Positions 15,542 through 24,906 of a DNA stretch of 64,000 nucleotides are shown in pieces. This stretch comes from Planctomycetota bacterium (GTDB lineage Bacteria; Planctomycetota; UBA1135; GCA-002686595): contig JACRIN010000020.1 in NCBI GenBank assembly GCA_016220085.1, positions 1 through 64,000 on the forward strand, in the 5' to 3' direction. The first letter of the stretch is position 1, and each line of letters begins with the position of its first letter. Under the pieces are notes generated by a model. It was not told the origin of the DNA, did not search any database, and was given only the letters and a program-made list of their open reading frames with translations. Position numbers and translations under genes: made by a program.

Positions 15542-16354
15542 ATGGCGGACGAAGCGCATTCGCGGCGACGGCGCGGCGCACGGTCGAGCGCGGCGTTGCG
15601 CTTCAACTGGAATCGGATGGCCGAGCTCGACGCGCCGGGCTACATCGCGCGCCGTCCGGGCTCGGCCATGCCGCGGTGGGACAAGGCGGAGTTCCTCGCC
15701 AGCGGCCGCGCGATCGTCGAGGCGTGCGCCGCGCGTGTGCGCGAGCTCGGCGGCGAGCTACGCGGCAGGTCGGCGCTCGATTTCGGTTGCGGCGTCGGCC
15801 GGATGAGCGCCGCGCTGCTCGAACGCTACGAGGAGTACGTCGGCGTCGACGTCGCCGAAGCGATGCTCGCGCGCACGCGCGACTTCGCGAGTTCTCCGCG
15901 CGCGGCGTTCGTGCACTCGCCGCGCGGCGACCTCGCGCCGCTCGGCGGACGACGCTTCGACTTGGTCTGGAGCTACGTGACGCTCCAGCACGTTCCGCCG
16001 GACGACGCCGAGCGGCTGCTCGTCGAGCTCGCGGCGAGCGTGTCGGAAGGCGGTTGGCTGTGCGCGCAGGTTCCGGTGCGGAGCGCGAGCGATCTCGAGC
16101 GCGTCTTCGGCCGCTCGACGTGGAAGGGGCGCTTGCGGTCCGCCGTGCCGCTCGCGTGGCTCGAGCGTTGGCGCGAGTGGCGCAACGACGGACCGCGCTG
16201 CGACATGTTCGGGCTCTCGCCCGAGCTCGTGACGACGACGCTTCGCGCCGCCGGGCTCGAACTGCGCGGCTCGGACGTCGTCGACGACACGCTCGGGCTG
16301 GTCGAGAGCCGCCGCTACTTCGCGACGCGGCCCGCGGCGAGCGCGGTCCGATAG
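15542..16354 (+). CDS. Class I SAM-dependent methyltransferase
   Basis: 270 aa. Motif I is ALDFGCGVGRMSAAL (about 78-92), followed by the acidic VGVDVAEAML (motif II) and DLVWSYVTLQHVP (post-I/motif IV region), the standard Rossmann methyltransferase layout. The substrate is not readable. LQHVP and the context of glycosyltransferases favour a small molecule or sugar rather than DNA or RNA. The last 40 bp overlap, tail to tail, the end of the GT4 gene on the other strand. Confidence 0.8.
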   Translation: MADEAHSRRRRGARSSAALRFNWNRMAELDAPGYIARRPGSAMPRWDKAEFLASGRAIVEACAARVRELGGELRGRSALDFGCGVGRMSAALLERYEEYVGVDVAEAMLARTRDFASSPRAAFVHSPRGDLAPLGGRRFDLVWSYVTLQHVPPDDAERLLVELAASVSEGGWLCAQVPVRSASDLERVFGRSTWKGRLRSAVPLAWLERWREWRNDGPRCDMFGLSPELVTTTLRAAGLELRGSDVVDDTLGLVESRRYFATRPAASAVR

Positions 16355-17442
16355 ACCGCGAGCGTCGCCTCCGCCGCCCGCCGCCACGTGTAGCGTTCGG
16401 CGTGCGCGCGTCCGCGGCGCGCATGCGCGGCAGCGAGTTCGCGATCGGAGAGCACGCTGACGAGCGCGCGCGCCGCGCCTTCGAAGTCGTCGGGCGCGAC
16501 GCACGTCGCGGCGTCGCCGCAGACTTCCGGGAGGCTGCCCGCGTCCGCGACGATCGTCGGCACCCCGGAGGCGAGCGCTTCGAGCGGAGGAATCCCGAAG
16601 CCCTCGGCGCGGCTCAGGAAGAGGAAGGCCGACGCGCCGGCGTAGAGCGCGCCGAGCTCGCGCTCGTCGACCTCGCCGCGGACGTCGACGCGCTCGCGCA
16701 CGGACGAGTCGGCGAGCGCGCGCTCGAACGTCTCCGCGCCGTGCCCGCTCGCGCCGGCGCCGATCCAACGACCCCCGACTCCGGCGCGCACCGCGAGCTC
16801 GAAGGCGCGCACCATCACCACGTGGTTCTTGCGCAGCTCGACGCGCGCGACGGTCAGCACGTAGCGTTCGGCGCGCGCGCCCGGGTGCGGAGAGGCGGGC
16901 CGGAGCAGGTGGTCGATGCCGAGCGGGACCACGTGGATACGCTCGGGCTCGACCCCGAAGCAGCGCAGCACCTGCGCGCGTGTGAACGCCGACGGCACGA
17001 TCAGCGCGCGAGCCCGCAGCGCCGCGCGCCGCGCCGAGTCGGTCATGCGTCGCGAGTTCGCGCGGGTGACGAGCTCCGGCGACTCCACGTAGATGCAGTC
17101 GTGCAGCGTCGCGACCTCGCACGCGTCGCGCACGGGCATCACGTGGGCCTGCGTGTGGTGGAACACGTCGACGCCGCCGAGCCAACGGTCCGCTCCGCCG
17201 GCGCTGAGATTCATCCACGACGCCGCGAGCCGCGAGGGAACTTTGCGACGCCACAGGCGCGCGGGAGCGACCGCCGCGTCGAGCGCCGCGCGCTCGCCCG
17301 CCGGCTCGCGCCACGTACTGGCGAACAGTAGGATCTCGTCCTCGACCGCGAGCGCGCCGAGCGCGCGAACGAGCTCCCGCGTGTAGCGCGCGATGCCGTC
17401 CGACGCGTGCAGCGCGGCTCGATAGTCGATCCCGATGCGCAT
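16315..17442 (-). CDS. GT4-family glycosyltransferase (mannosyltransferase-like)
   Basis: 375 aa from ATG 17440-17442; ATG 17452-17454 would add four residues. MRIGIDYRAALHASDGIARY is the GT4 acceptor loop as in WbaZ/MtfB-like mannosyltransferases. FHHTQAHVMP, HDCIYVESPE and PSAFTRAQVLRCFGV follow. The donor site has VARVELRKNHVVM (Arg/Lys contacting phosphates) and SRAEGFGIPPLEALASGVP (E-x7-E). No membrane segment. It is isolated from other glycan genes and overlaps the methyltransferase convergently by 40 bp. Mannose as the donor sugar is inference from resemblance only. Confidence 0.85.
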   Translation of the reverse strand: MRIGIDYRAALHASDGIARYTRELVRALGALAVEDEILLFASTWREPAGERAALDAAVAPARLWRRKVPSRLAASWMNLSAGGADRWLGGVDVFHHTQAHVMPVRDACEVATLHDCIYVESPELVTRANSRRMTDSARRAALRARALIVPSAFTRAQVLRCFGVEPERIHVVPLGIDHLLRPASPHPGARAERYVLTVARVELRKNHVVMVRAFELAVRAGVGGRWIGAGASGHGAETFERALADSSVRERVDVRGEVDERELGALYAGASAFLFLSRAEGFGIPPLEALASGVPTIVADAGSLPEVCGDAATCVAPDDFEGAARALVSVLSDRELAAAHARRGRAHAERYTWRRAAEATLAVYRTALAAGRVAK

Positions 17443-17675
17443 TTTCCAAAGCATACGCTCGCGCGTCGGCGGCCGAATTCGGTGCGCGCGAGAGCGACGG
17501 CGCCGGACGAGCGATCGCGGACTCGCGTGCGGCACGAGCTCGCGCTCCACCGCGCCGATTTCCGCGCGACGCGGCCTCGCGGCCGTCACGCGAAGCAGGC
17601 GCGCGTTTCGGCGGCGCGCGACCGACGAGCGAGCGTGGGTTTTCTGCCCCGGATTCGGACGCTGAGCGCGAAGCG

Positions 17676-18518
17676 ATGGACTCGCGCGCGACTCCGTTGG
17701 CGAGCCACGAGCTCCTGCTCGCGCTCGATGGCCCGCTGGAGGCGGTGCGTTTCGAAGCGCGGGGCGACCGCGGCGTCGAATGGACCGACGAGCGGCGGCG
17801 GAGTCTGCTCGCGGTACTCGAGGCAGACCGGGTCGGCGCGCGCAAGCTCGAACGTCGGCCGGACGGGAGCCTGCCGAGCCTCTATCGGCTGCACGGCTTC
17901 CGTCGCGAAGGCGCGGGCGCGGTGCTCGAGGTCGGACCGACCGACTACGCCGAGTACCTCGCGACCAACGTCGCGCATCCCGAGTGGCGCGAGAGGCTCG
18001 GCGCTCGCGCGCTCGCGGACCCGCTCGGCCTGAGCGGCGTGCTGCTCGAAGGCGGGGGACGGATCGTGCTCGGGCGCCGCTCGCGCGACCTGCCGGTCGA
18101 CGCGGGGCGCTTCCACGTCGTGCCCGCTGGGCATCCGTTCGCGCCGGAAACGCCGCTCGAGTCGCTTTGCGACGAAGCTCGCGGCGAACTCGGGCTCGCC
18201 GCCGACGAACTGCTCGACGCGCGCTGCACGGGCGTCCTGCGCGTGACGCACAGCGGCAAGCCCGAGCTCGCGTGCTTCGTGCGCACGAGCCGCACGCTCG
18301 AGGAGCTCGCGCTGCGCGCGCGCAGCGAAGCTTGGGAGCACGACGAGCTCGTCGCGCTCGCGTGGGAGCCCGAGACGATCGCGGCTTGGCTCGTCGACGA
18401 GCGCGCGCGCACCGCGCCCGCCGGACACGGCTCGGTCCTCTGCGCCGGCCGCGTGAGTTTTGGCGAGGCGTGGTGGCGCGCGACGCTCGCGCGGCTCGCG
18501 AGCGACGCGCGGAGTTGA
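17676..18518 (+). CDS. Nudix-like protein
   Basis: 280 aa. Residues 125-185 read LSGVLLEGGGRIVLGRR, then HVVPAGHPF, then ESLCDEARGELGL, which follows the Nudix layout (strand, PGG-like loop, helix with R-x-E-L-G). The Nudix box is imperfect: the Gly of G-x5-E is replaced and the central REuxEE reads EARGEL, so the metal site may be partial. VVPAGHP resembles the loop of NUDT22-type UDP-sugar Nudix proteins, which would fit the surrounding sugar-nucleotide genes; that link is tentative. The N-terminal 120 residues are unrecognised. It stands alone between divergent and convergent neighbours. Confidence 0.5.
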   Translation: MDSRATPLASHELLLALDGPLEAVRFEARGDRGVEWTDERRRSLLAVLEADRVGARKLERRPDGSLPSLYRLHGFRREGAGAVLEVGPTDYAEYLATNVAHPEWRERLGARALADPLGLSGVLLEGGGRIVLGRRSRDLPVDAGRFHVVPAGHPFAPETPLESLCDEARGELGLAADELLDARCTGVLRVTHSGKPELACFVRTSRTLEELALRARSEAWEHDELVALAWEPETIAAWLVDERARTAPAGHGSVLCAGRVSFGEAWWRATLARLASDARS

Positions 18519-18742
18519 CGCACACCCGCGCGCCCGGTCGGCGGCGCGATCTGGGCTCGCGCGCGAGGCACGCGCCGAGCACGACACGCGTTCGTCGGCT
18601 CGCGAACACGCTCGCGCCACGAGCGCGCGCACGACCAGGCACCAGGAGCGCGCTTCGCGACCAGGCACGAGCCACTCGCGCCGAGACCTTGCACGGGGCG
18701 CACGCGCCGAAACCGACGCGCTCAGTCCGCAGCGGCCGCGCG

Positions 18743-19720
18743 TCAGCGGTGCTTCTTCACCCAGTCGATCAGGAACGGGCCGGGGCACTCGCTGCCGGTG
18801 AACTCCGTGTGCGCGAACAGCCGGTTCGCTGCGATCGGGAAGCGCGCGCGCAGGTCGGCGACCAAGAGCTCCAACGACTTCAGCGCCGCCGGCGTCGGCG
18901 GCCGGCGCAGAAAATCGCCGAGCATGCAGATCCCGATGTTCTGCGTATTGTTCGAGCCGTCCTTGCCGCCGGCGTGCGCGCCCTGCCACTTGAGTTCGCG
19001 CCCCTCGAAGATGCGCCCGCCCGAGTCGATCAAGAAGTGGTACCCGATGTCACCCCAGGTGTGACCGGTCTCCATGTGGAACTTCTGGATCAGGCGCAGC
19101 GTGTGCGCGGAGTCCTCGACCGAGCCGCCCTTGCCGTCGCTCGATTCCTCGGCGGAATGGTGGAGCGTGATGCGGCTCCATTGACCTTTCAACGGCGTCA
19201 AACGGCTCGGCACCGGGCTCAGCGCGCCCCAGCGCGAGCGATCGACCACGATCAGCGCCGGCTTTGTCGCGGTCGGCTTCGTCAAGGTCGCGAGCAGGCT
19301 CTCCGACGCCCGCAGTCCGATTTGTGCGCGCGCGGTCTGGCCCGGCATCAGCGTGTTGCGCGCGAGCAGCGAGCGAAAGCCGTCGCGCGCCGCTTCCAAA
19401 CGGACGCGCAGCGCGTCGTGCGGGACGTTCGCGCGCTCGGCGTCGCGCTGCGCGAACGTGACGCGGCCTTCGTGGAGCTGCAGCTCGAGCTCGATCCGGA
19501 ACTCGGGTGTGCGCTGCGACTGCGCCGTGTCGAGCCAGCTTTCGATGTTCTCGAGCTTTTGCCACGACAACGGCCCGGTCAGATCGGGACCCGGTTCCTC
19601 GACGGCGACCGGGGGCGGCTGCGCCGGCAACTTCGACGACGACGTGCAAGCGGCGACGAAGCACAACAGAATCGAGACCAGCGAGAGTCTACGAGCAGCG
19701 CGAGACCTGCGTACTTGCAT
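18743..19720 (-). CDS. Lipoprotein N-acetylmuramoyl-L-alanine amidase (PGRP/Amidase_2)
   Basis: 325 aa. The signal peptide ends in a lipobox (LLCFVAAC, Cys about 27), so it is a lipoprotein. Residues 175-320 form an amidase_2/PGRP domain: ITLHHSAEES carries the first zinc His, DIGYHFLIDSGGRIFEGR the Tyr/His pair, and LFAHTEFTGSECPG the last His and a Cys, as in type-2 zinc amidases. It cleaves the bond between MurNAc and the stem peptide in the cell wall. The N-terminal 145 residues are helical and unrecognised. It is divergent from the TPR-peptidase with only 24 bp between start codons. Confidence 0.85.
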   Translation of the reverse strand: MQVRRSRAARRLSLVSILLCFVAACTSSSKLPAQPPPVAVEEPGPDLTGPLSWQKLENIESWLDTAQSQRTPEFRIELELQLHEGRVTFAQRDAERANVPHDALRVRLEAARDGFRSLLARNTLMPGQTARAQIGLRASESLLATLTKPTATKPALIVVDRSRWGALSPVPSRLTPLKGQWSRITLHHSAEESSDGKGGSVEDSAHTLRLIQKFHMETGHTWGDIGYHFLIDSGGRIFEGRELKWQGAHAGGKDGSNNTQNIGICMLGDFLRRPPTPAALKSLELLVADLRARFPIAANRLFAHTEFTGSECPGPFLIDWVKKHR

Positions 19721-19744
19721 GGTTCTCGGAGATACATTAGCGCC

Positions 19745-22700
19745 ATGCTTCGAGCAACCTTCTGCCGTGGGTTCTGGCCGCTCGCCCTCTGCGCGTTCGG
19801 GGCCCCGAGCTCCGCGGCGACGGCGACCCCGACCCGCGCTTCGTTCGAGTCCGACGGTGCGCCGATGCTGCGCGACGCGCGCGACGCTCAGGACGAGGAG
19901 GCGTCGGAGGACGAGCTCGCCGCCGCGCGCGCCGAAGCCGACCGCAAGCGTCGGCGCGGCGATCGAGTCGGCGCACGGCGCGACCTCGAGGAGCTGCTCG
20001 ACCTGGACGAGACCGACGCGGAATCCCGCGCGCTGCTCGCACGCGTACGTCTCGACGAGGGCGATTGGGAGAAGGCGGAGAAGGCGGCGGAACGCGCGGT
20101 GGTGGACTCGGCCGCGCGCTCGACGCCCGAGCGCTCGATGGAGGTCCGCCGACTCGCCGCGCGCGTGCTCGCCGAGCTCAGGCTCGAGCGCGGTGAAGCC
20201 GCCGCGGCGCTCGCGGCGCTCGAAGGCGTCGCCGACCCGTCCGACCCGCGCGATGCGTGGCTGCTCGGCCGGGCGCGCGCCGACGCCGGCCGGCGCGACG
20301 AGGCGCGGGCGACGTTCGAAATCGGTGCGCAGTCGCCGGCCGAGGGTTCGTGGGAGACGTTGCTCGCGAAGGCGCGCTGCCAGCGCCGGCTCGGTTTCCT
20401 CGAACGCGCGTCGCAGACCCTGGTCGCCGCGCTGGAAACCGCCGAGGCGGTCGAGCGCTCCGAGGAGCCCGAGCTCCTCGTCGAGCTCGCCGAGCTCTAC
20501 TTCGAAGCCGACGGTGAAGTCGAGCACGCGCAGACGAAGCGCCGTTCGCCGGTGCCGTTGCTCGAGCGCGCGCTCTCGCTCGACGCCGGCAACGAGCGCG
20601 CGCGGCTCGCGATGTTCGAGATCTATCGCTTCAACTGGGTGAGGCAGCGTCGCAACGCAGGCGAGCTCCTGAACGAGCTCCTGGTCGCCAACCCGCGTTC
20701 GATCGCCGGCCTGATCGCGGCGACGGCGTCGGACCTCGACGACGGCCAGCTCTTGAACGCGCGCAACCGGCTGCGCCAGCTCGACGACCTCGCGCCCGGC
20801 CGCCGCGAGGTGAAGACGCTGCACGCGGCGCTCGCGTGGGTCGAACACGAGCGCGAACGCGCCGAGGAGTTGCTCGGCGAGCTCGCCGCGCTCGATCCGC
20901 GCGAGTCCGAGCCCGAACGCGAGGTCGGTTCGCATCTGAACGAGCTCTATCGCTTCGCCGAGGCCGTGCCGTTCCTGAAGCGCGCGGTCGAGCGCGATCC
21001 GACCGACCACCGCGCGTGGACGCAGTACGGTCGCGCGCTCGCGAACACCGGCGACGAGAAGGGCGGACTTGCGGCGCTGGTGCAAGCCGAGGAAGCCGCC
21101 GCCGGCCGCGCGGACGCGTGGCGCAACAACACGCGCATCGTGCTGCAGAAGCTCGCTCGCGACTATCTGCACGAGCCGCGCGGCGAGCTCTCGTTCGCGT
21201 GGACTCCCGCGCCCGCGCCGGTCTTCCGCACGTACTGGATCCCGTTCTACGCGGCGGAGCGCGCCGAGCTCGCGCAGCGCTACGGCTTCACGCCGTCGCC
21301 GACGCACATCGAGGTGTTCGACACCTGGGCGGACTTCTCGGTGCGCTCGACCGGGTTCGAGGGCTTCCCCGCGCTCGGCGTGTGCTTCGGACCGGTGGTC
21401 ACCGCCGTGTCGCCGACATCGGAGATGCGCGGCAACTTCTCGTGGGCGCGCACGGCGTTCCACGAGTTCACGCACGTGATCCACCTCGGGCTCTCGCACA
21501 ACCGCTGCCCGCGTTGGATCACCGAGGGGCTCGCGACGTGGGAGGAGGAGAACAAGAACCTCCACTGGTCGCGCAACATGCGCCGGGACCTGGTCGACGC
21601 GCTCGCGAACGACGACCTGATCCGCGTGCGCGACATGAATCGCGCGTTCCGGAGCTCGCGCATCCTGTTCGGCTACTACCAGAGCGGACTCGTCTGTCGG
21701 ATGTGGATCGAGCGCCACGGTTTTCGAGCGCTCGTGCGGGTGCTCGAAGCGTTCGATCGCGGCGCCGACCTCGACCGCGCGCTCGCGGACGTCTTCGCGA
21801 CGACGCCCGAGGCCGTCGACCGCGAGTTCGAGGCGTACGCGCGCGAGCACGTCGAGAACCTCGCGATCGAGCCGCGCTGGAGCGACGCGACGATCGCGAA
21901 GCTGCGCATCCGTCGCAGCGGCGCGGTGCCCGAGAAAGCGACCGAGAAGCGCGCGTGGGGCGAGGATCTGTGCTCGCTCGCGTGGGGCGAATGGCAACGC
22001 GGCCGGCGCCTCGACGCCGAGCAGACGCTGCGCCGACTCGACATCGCGGGCAGCGCGTTCGCGTTGCCGCGAGCGTACTTCCTGTGCGGCGAGATCGCGT
22101 TGTCGCGCGACCTCGACGCGGAGGCGCACACGGCCTACCTGCGCGGGCTCGAGCTCGGCGGCGAGGATTTCCGGGTCCGCATGGCGCTCGGCAAGACGCT
22201 GATGCAGCAAGGCGAGAAGGCGAAGGCCGAGGAGCACTTCCTCGCCGCGGAGAAGGCGTTCCCGGGCTGCGCCGAGCGCGAGCTCGCCGCGGAGATCGCG
22301 CTGTCCGAGCTCTACGCGGAGTCCGACCGCGGCGACGAAGCGCAACGGGCGCTCGCGCGCTGGCTCGAGCGCAACGACGACTACGCTTTCGAGCTCTCGG
22401 TCGCGCGCTGGCACGCGAAGCAAGGCCGCGCCGCGGAGGCTTGCGCGTACTTCCAGCGCGCCGCGGAGGTCGATCCGTTCCGGCGCGAGCTCCACGTCGC
22501 GTGGGCGGAGGCGCTCGAAGCGGTCGGCGACTTCGCGGCGGCGGCGCGCGAGTGGACCGTCGCGGGCGAGGTGCCGGCCGACGTCGACGCCGACGCTCCC
22601 GAGCCGCTGGCGCCGACCGAGCACGCCCGCTTCCTCGGACGCGCGGCCGAGAACCTCGTCAAGGCCGGGCGCAAGGAAGAAGCCGCGGCGGCGGCGAAGC

Positions 22701-22756
22701 TCGCCCTCGAGCTCGATCCCGATTGCGAAGCCGCGCTGTCGATCCTCGGGAACTGA
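19745..22756 (+). CDS. TPR protein with gluzincin peptidase domain
   Basis: 1003 aa from ATG 19745, which begins a signal-peptide-like leader (RATFCRGFWPLALCAFGAP). Residues 50-460 and 700-1003 are TPR-like helical repeats. Between them (about 490-690) lies a peptidase-MA-like domain with the zinc motif in FHEFTHVIHLGL (HExxH) and the third ligand in TEGLATWEEE, so the active site is intact. Exported TPR-metallopeptidases of this layout are common but poorly understood. The start is 24 bp from the divergent amidase start, so both promoters must overlap the other gene. Its stop is 37 bp before tmk. Confidence 0.75.
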   Translation: MLRATFCRGFWPLALCAFGAPSSAATATPTRASFESDGAPMLRDARDAQDEEASEDELAAARAEADRKRRRGDRVGARRDLEELLDLDETDAESRALLARVRLDEGDWEKAEKAAERAVVDSAARSTPERSMEVRRLAARVLAELRLERGEAAAALAALEGVADPSDPRDAWLLGRARADAGRRDEARATFEIGAQSPAEGSWETLLAKARCQRRLGFLERASQTLVAALETAEAVERSEEPELLVELAELYFEADGEVEHAQTKRRSPVPLLERALSLDAGNERARLAMFEIYRFNWVRQRRNAGELLNELLVANPRSIAGLIAATASDLDDGQLLNARNRLRQLDDLAPGRREVKTLHAALAWVEHERERAEELLGELAALDPRESEPEREVGSHLNELYRFAEAVPFLKRAVERDPTDHRAWTQYGRALANTGDEKGGLAALVQAEEAAAGRADAWRNNTRIVLQKLARDYLHEPRGELSFAWTPAPAPVFRTYWIPFYAAERAELAQRYGFTPSPTHIEVFDTWADFSVRSTGFEGFPALGVCFGPVVTAVSPTSEMRGNFSWARTAFHEFTHVIHLGLSHNRCPRWITEGLATWEEENKNLHWSRNMRRDLVDALANDDLIRVRDMNRAFRSSRILFGYYQSGLVCRMWIERHGFRALVRVLEAFDRGADLDRALADVFATTPEAVDREFEAYAREHVENLAIEPRWSDATIAKLRIRRSGAVPEKATEKRAWGEDLCSLAWGEWQRGRRLDAEQTLRRLDIAGSAFALPRAYFLCGEIALSRDLDAEAHTAYLRGLELGGEDFRVRMALGKTLMQQGEKAKAEEHFLAAEKAFPGCAERELAAEIALSELYAESDRGDEAQRALARWLERNDDYAFELSVARWHAKQGRAAEACAYFQRAAEVDPFRRELHVAWAEALEAVGDFAAAAREWTVAGEVPADVDADAPEPLAPTEHARFLGRAAENLVKAGRKEEAAAAAKLALELDPDCEAALSILGN

Positions 22757-22793
22757 ACGCGCCGTCGCGCTAGCATGCGACGTCTTGAAGCCG

Positions 22794-23399
22794 ATGTTCG
22801 TGGTCTTGGACGGGGTCGACGGGTGCGGCAAGTCGACGCAGGCGAAGCGCCTCGTCGCGCGCTTGGAGCGCGAGTTCGGCGCGCGGCCGCTGCACGTGCG
22901 CGAGCCCGGCACCACCGAGGTCGGTGAACGCGTCCGGACGATCCTGCTCGATCGCGAGCTCGTGCTCGCGCCGCGCACCGAGGCGCTGCTCTTCTGCGCC
23001 GCGCGCTCGCAGATGCTCGACGAAGTCGTCGCGCCGGCGCTGCGCGAGGGGAAGAGCGTCGTGTGCGAGCGCTTCCACGCCGCCACGTTCGCGTACCAAG
23101 CGGTCGCGGGCGGGCTCGACGAAACGCAGGTGCTCGCGTTGCTGTCGACGTGGGCCGGCGAGCCTCGGCCCGATCTCGAATTGATCCTCGACCTGCCGCC
23201 GGAGCGCGCCGCGCTGCGCCGCCAGGGTGCGAGCGATCGGATCGAGGCCAAGGGCCTCGAATTCCAACGCCGCGTCGCCGCGGGCATGCTGCGCTACGCG
23301 GCGTTGGTCGACCGCGCGCGCCGGATCGACGCGGACGGGGACGAAGCGGTCGTCGAAGAGCGGATCTTCGCGGAGGTGCGCGGTGGCGTCGCCCGTTGA
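22794..23399 (+). CDS. tmk: Thymidylate kinase
   Basis: 201 aa from ATG 22794 (TTG 22785 is an alternative). It has MFVVLDGVDGCGKSTQ with the P-loop, VCERFHAATFAYQ in place of the DRY-S-AYQ dTMP-binding motif, and a LID region with RQGASDRIEAK. It phosphorylates dTMP to dTDP, here also the precursor of dTDP-sugars. The last 17 bp overlap the holB start, a common tmk-holB pairing. Confidence 0.93.
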   Translation: MFVVLDGVDGCGKSTQAKRLVARLEREFGARPLHVREPGTTEVGERVRTILLDRELVLAPRTEALLFCAARSQMLDEVVAPALREGKSVVCERFHAATFAYQAVAGGLDETQVLALLSTWAGEPRPDLELILDLPPERAALRRQGASDRIEAKGLEFQRRVAAGMLRYAALVDRARRIDADGDEAVVEERIFAEVRGGVAR

Positions 23400-24471
23400 C
23401 CGAGGGGAGCGCGGGGAACGCGCCGAGCGCGCGGACGAACGCTTGGTCGAGCCGCTCGGCCACACGCGACGCATGCGTGAACTCGTGCGCTCCGCCGCGC
23501 GCGAGCGTCTGCCGCACGCGTTGCTCTTCACCGGCGCGAGCGGCATCGGCAAGTACCTCTCGGCGCGCTGGCTCGCGTGTGCCTTGCTTTGCACCACCGC
23601 CGACGTCGAAGCGCGGCCGTGCGGCGCGTGTCCGGGCTGTCGCCAGTTCGTCACCGCGAACCACCTCGACGTCTACGCGATCGACGAGGAGGGCGAACGC
23701 ATCCCGCTCCGGAAGATCGCGTATCGCCCCGGCCACGACGAGGCCGAGTCGATCGAGGCCGAGCGCTTCCTCGGCACGCGCGCGGCCGCCGGGGGGTGGC
23801 GCGTCGTGCTCGTCCGCGACGCCGAGCGCATGACCGACGAAGCGCAGAACGCGATGCTCAAGATGCTGGAGGAGCCCGGGCGCAAAGCGCTCTGGCTGCT
23901 GACGACGTCGCGGCCGCAAGCGCTGCTCTCGACGGTGCGCAGTCGCTGCATCGCGGTGCCGTTCGACGCGCTGTCGGCGGAGGACTGCGCGGCGGTGCTC
24001 GCGCGGCACGGCTACTCGCCCGCGGACGCCAACGCGCTCGCGGTGTGGGGGCACGGCTCGCCCGGGCGTTCGCTCGCGCTCGCCGAACGTTCGGCGGGGG
24101 CGTTGCGTGCGCTGCTCGGCGGTGTGTTCGTCGGTTCGGCGGCGCCGCTCGACGCGGCGCGGGCGCTGATGCAGGTCGAGGGCGAGTTCTCGGGCTCGAC
24201 GCCGCTCCAGCAGGCGCGTGATCGCGCGCGCACCGTGCTCGAACTCGCGCTCGAGATCGCCGGCGACGCCCTGCGGTTCGCTTCCGGCGTGCCGCTCGAG
24301 CGCCTGGTGCACGTCGACCTGCTCGCCGGCCTGCCGAACGACTTCCTGGCCGCCCAAACACCCCGCCTCGCGCGGAAGCTCGAGGGGTTGCTTGAGGCCC
24401 GCGCGGACATCGACAAGAATCTCGACCCTCAGAGCGTGCTCGACCGCGCTTGCCTGACGCTCGCGCCGTGA
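23383..24471 (+). CDS. holB: DNA polymerase III delta' subunit
   Basis: 362 aa from GTG 23383, overlapping tmk by 17 bp. The AAA+ clamp-loader fold is clear: LLFTGASGIGKYLSARWLA has a modified P-loop (GIGKY instead of GKT/S), as expected for the non-ATPase delta' subunit. CGACPGC is part of a four-Cys zinc module, NAMLKMLEEPG and LLSTVRSRC are the standard walker-B and sensor/SRC segments. It is part of the clamp loader that places the sliding clamp on DNA. The gene at 24479 follows 7 bp downstream. Confidence 0.9.
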   Translation: MASPVDRGERGERAERADERLVEPLGHTRRMRELVRSAARERLPHALLFTGASGIGKYLSARWLACALLCTTADVEARPCGACPGCRQFVTANHLDVYAIDEEGERIPLRKIAYRPGHDEAESIEAERFLGTRAAAGGWRVVLVRDAERMTDEAQNAMLKMLEEPGRKALWLLTTSRPQALLSTVRSRCIAVPFDALSAEDCAAVLARHGYSPADANALAVWGHGSPGRSLALAERSAGALRALLGGVFVGSAAPLDAARALMQVEGEFSGSTPLQQARDRARTVLELALEIAGDALRFASGVPLERLVHVDLLAGLPNDFLAAQTPRLARKLEGLLEARADIDKNLDPQSVLDRACLTLAP

Positions 24472-24478
24472 TCACCGA

Positions 24479-24904
24479 ATGATGAACGAATCCCAGCGGA
24501 AGCTCGCGTTGCGCGACGGACGCTACTCGCCGGAGGCGTTCCGCTTCCTGGGGGAGGCGCTCGAGCACGCCGTGCGGCTCGCCGGCAAGGAAGGCGCCGA
24601 AGGCGTCTCCAAGCACGTGACCGGCCGCGAAGTGCTCGCCGGGCTGCGCGCGTACGCGCTCGAGGTCTTCGGCCCGCTCGCCGCGCAGGTTTGGCGCTCG
24701 TGGGGCGTGCGCGACACGATGGATTGGGGCCGGATCGTCTTCCTGATGGTCGACGCCGGGCTCCTGAAGCGCCAGGACACCGACACGATCGACGACTTCG
24801 CCGACGGCTTCGATTTCGACGACGCGTTCGTCGCCAACTACTCGCCGTCGCTGCCGCCGACGATCGACGCGGGGCTCGGCGGCACGGGCGGAGCGGGGAG
24901 CTAG
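24479..24904 (+). CDS. PVC-group conserved small protein (Minf_1886/TIGR04138-like)
   Basis: 141 aa from ATG 24479 (a second ATG follows directly). Segments RYSPEAFRFLGEALEHA, HVTGREVLAGLRAYALE, FGPLAAQVWRSWGV and DWGRIVFLMVDAGLL match what I recall of a roughly 130-140-aa family described as restricted to Planctomycetes and Verrucomicrobia. No function is known. The tail after about residue 105 is acidic (DDFADGFDFDDAF) and then Gly-rich. It sits between holB and a membrane permease, 2 bp before the latter, so it belongs to the tmk-holB transcription unit. Confidence 0.75.
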   Translation: MMNESQRKLALRDGRYSPEAFRFLGEALEHAVRLAGKEGAEGVSKHVTGREVLAGLRAYALEVFGPLAAQVWRSWGVRDTMDWGRIVFLMVDAGLLKRQDTDTIDDFADGFDFDDAFVANYSPSLPPTIDAGLGGTGGAGS

Positions 24905-24906
24905 CG

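Noticed and set aside
18632..18668. Direct repeat of CGACCAGGCAC, 26 bp apart, between the Nudix-like and amidase genes
   Set aside because: Only two short copies and no neighbouring integrase or transposase; not an attachment site.
19721..19744. A separate regulatory region or small RNA between the amidase and TPR-peptidase
   Set aside because: Only 24 bp, too short to hold anything but parts of promoters.
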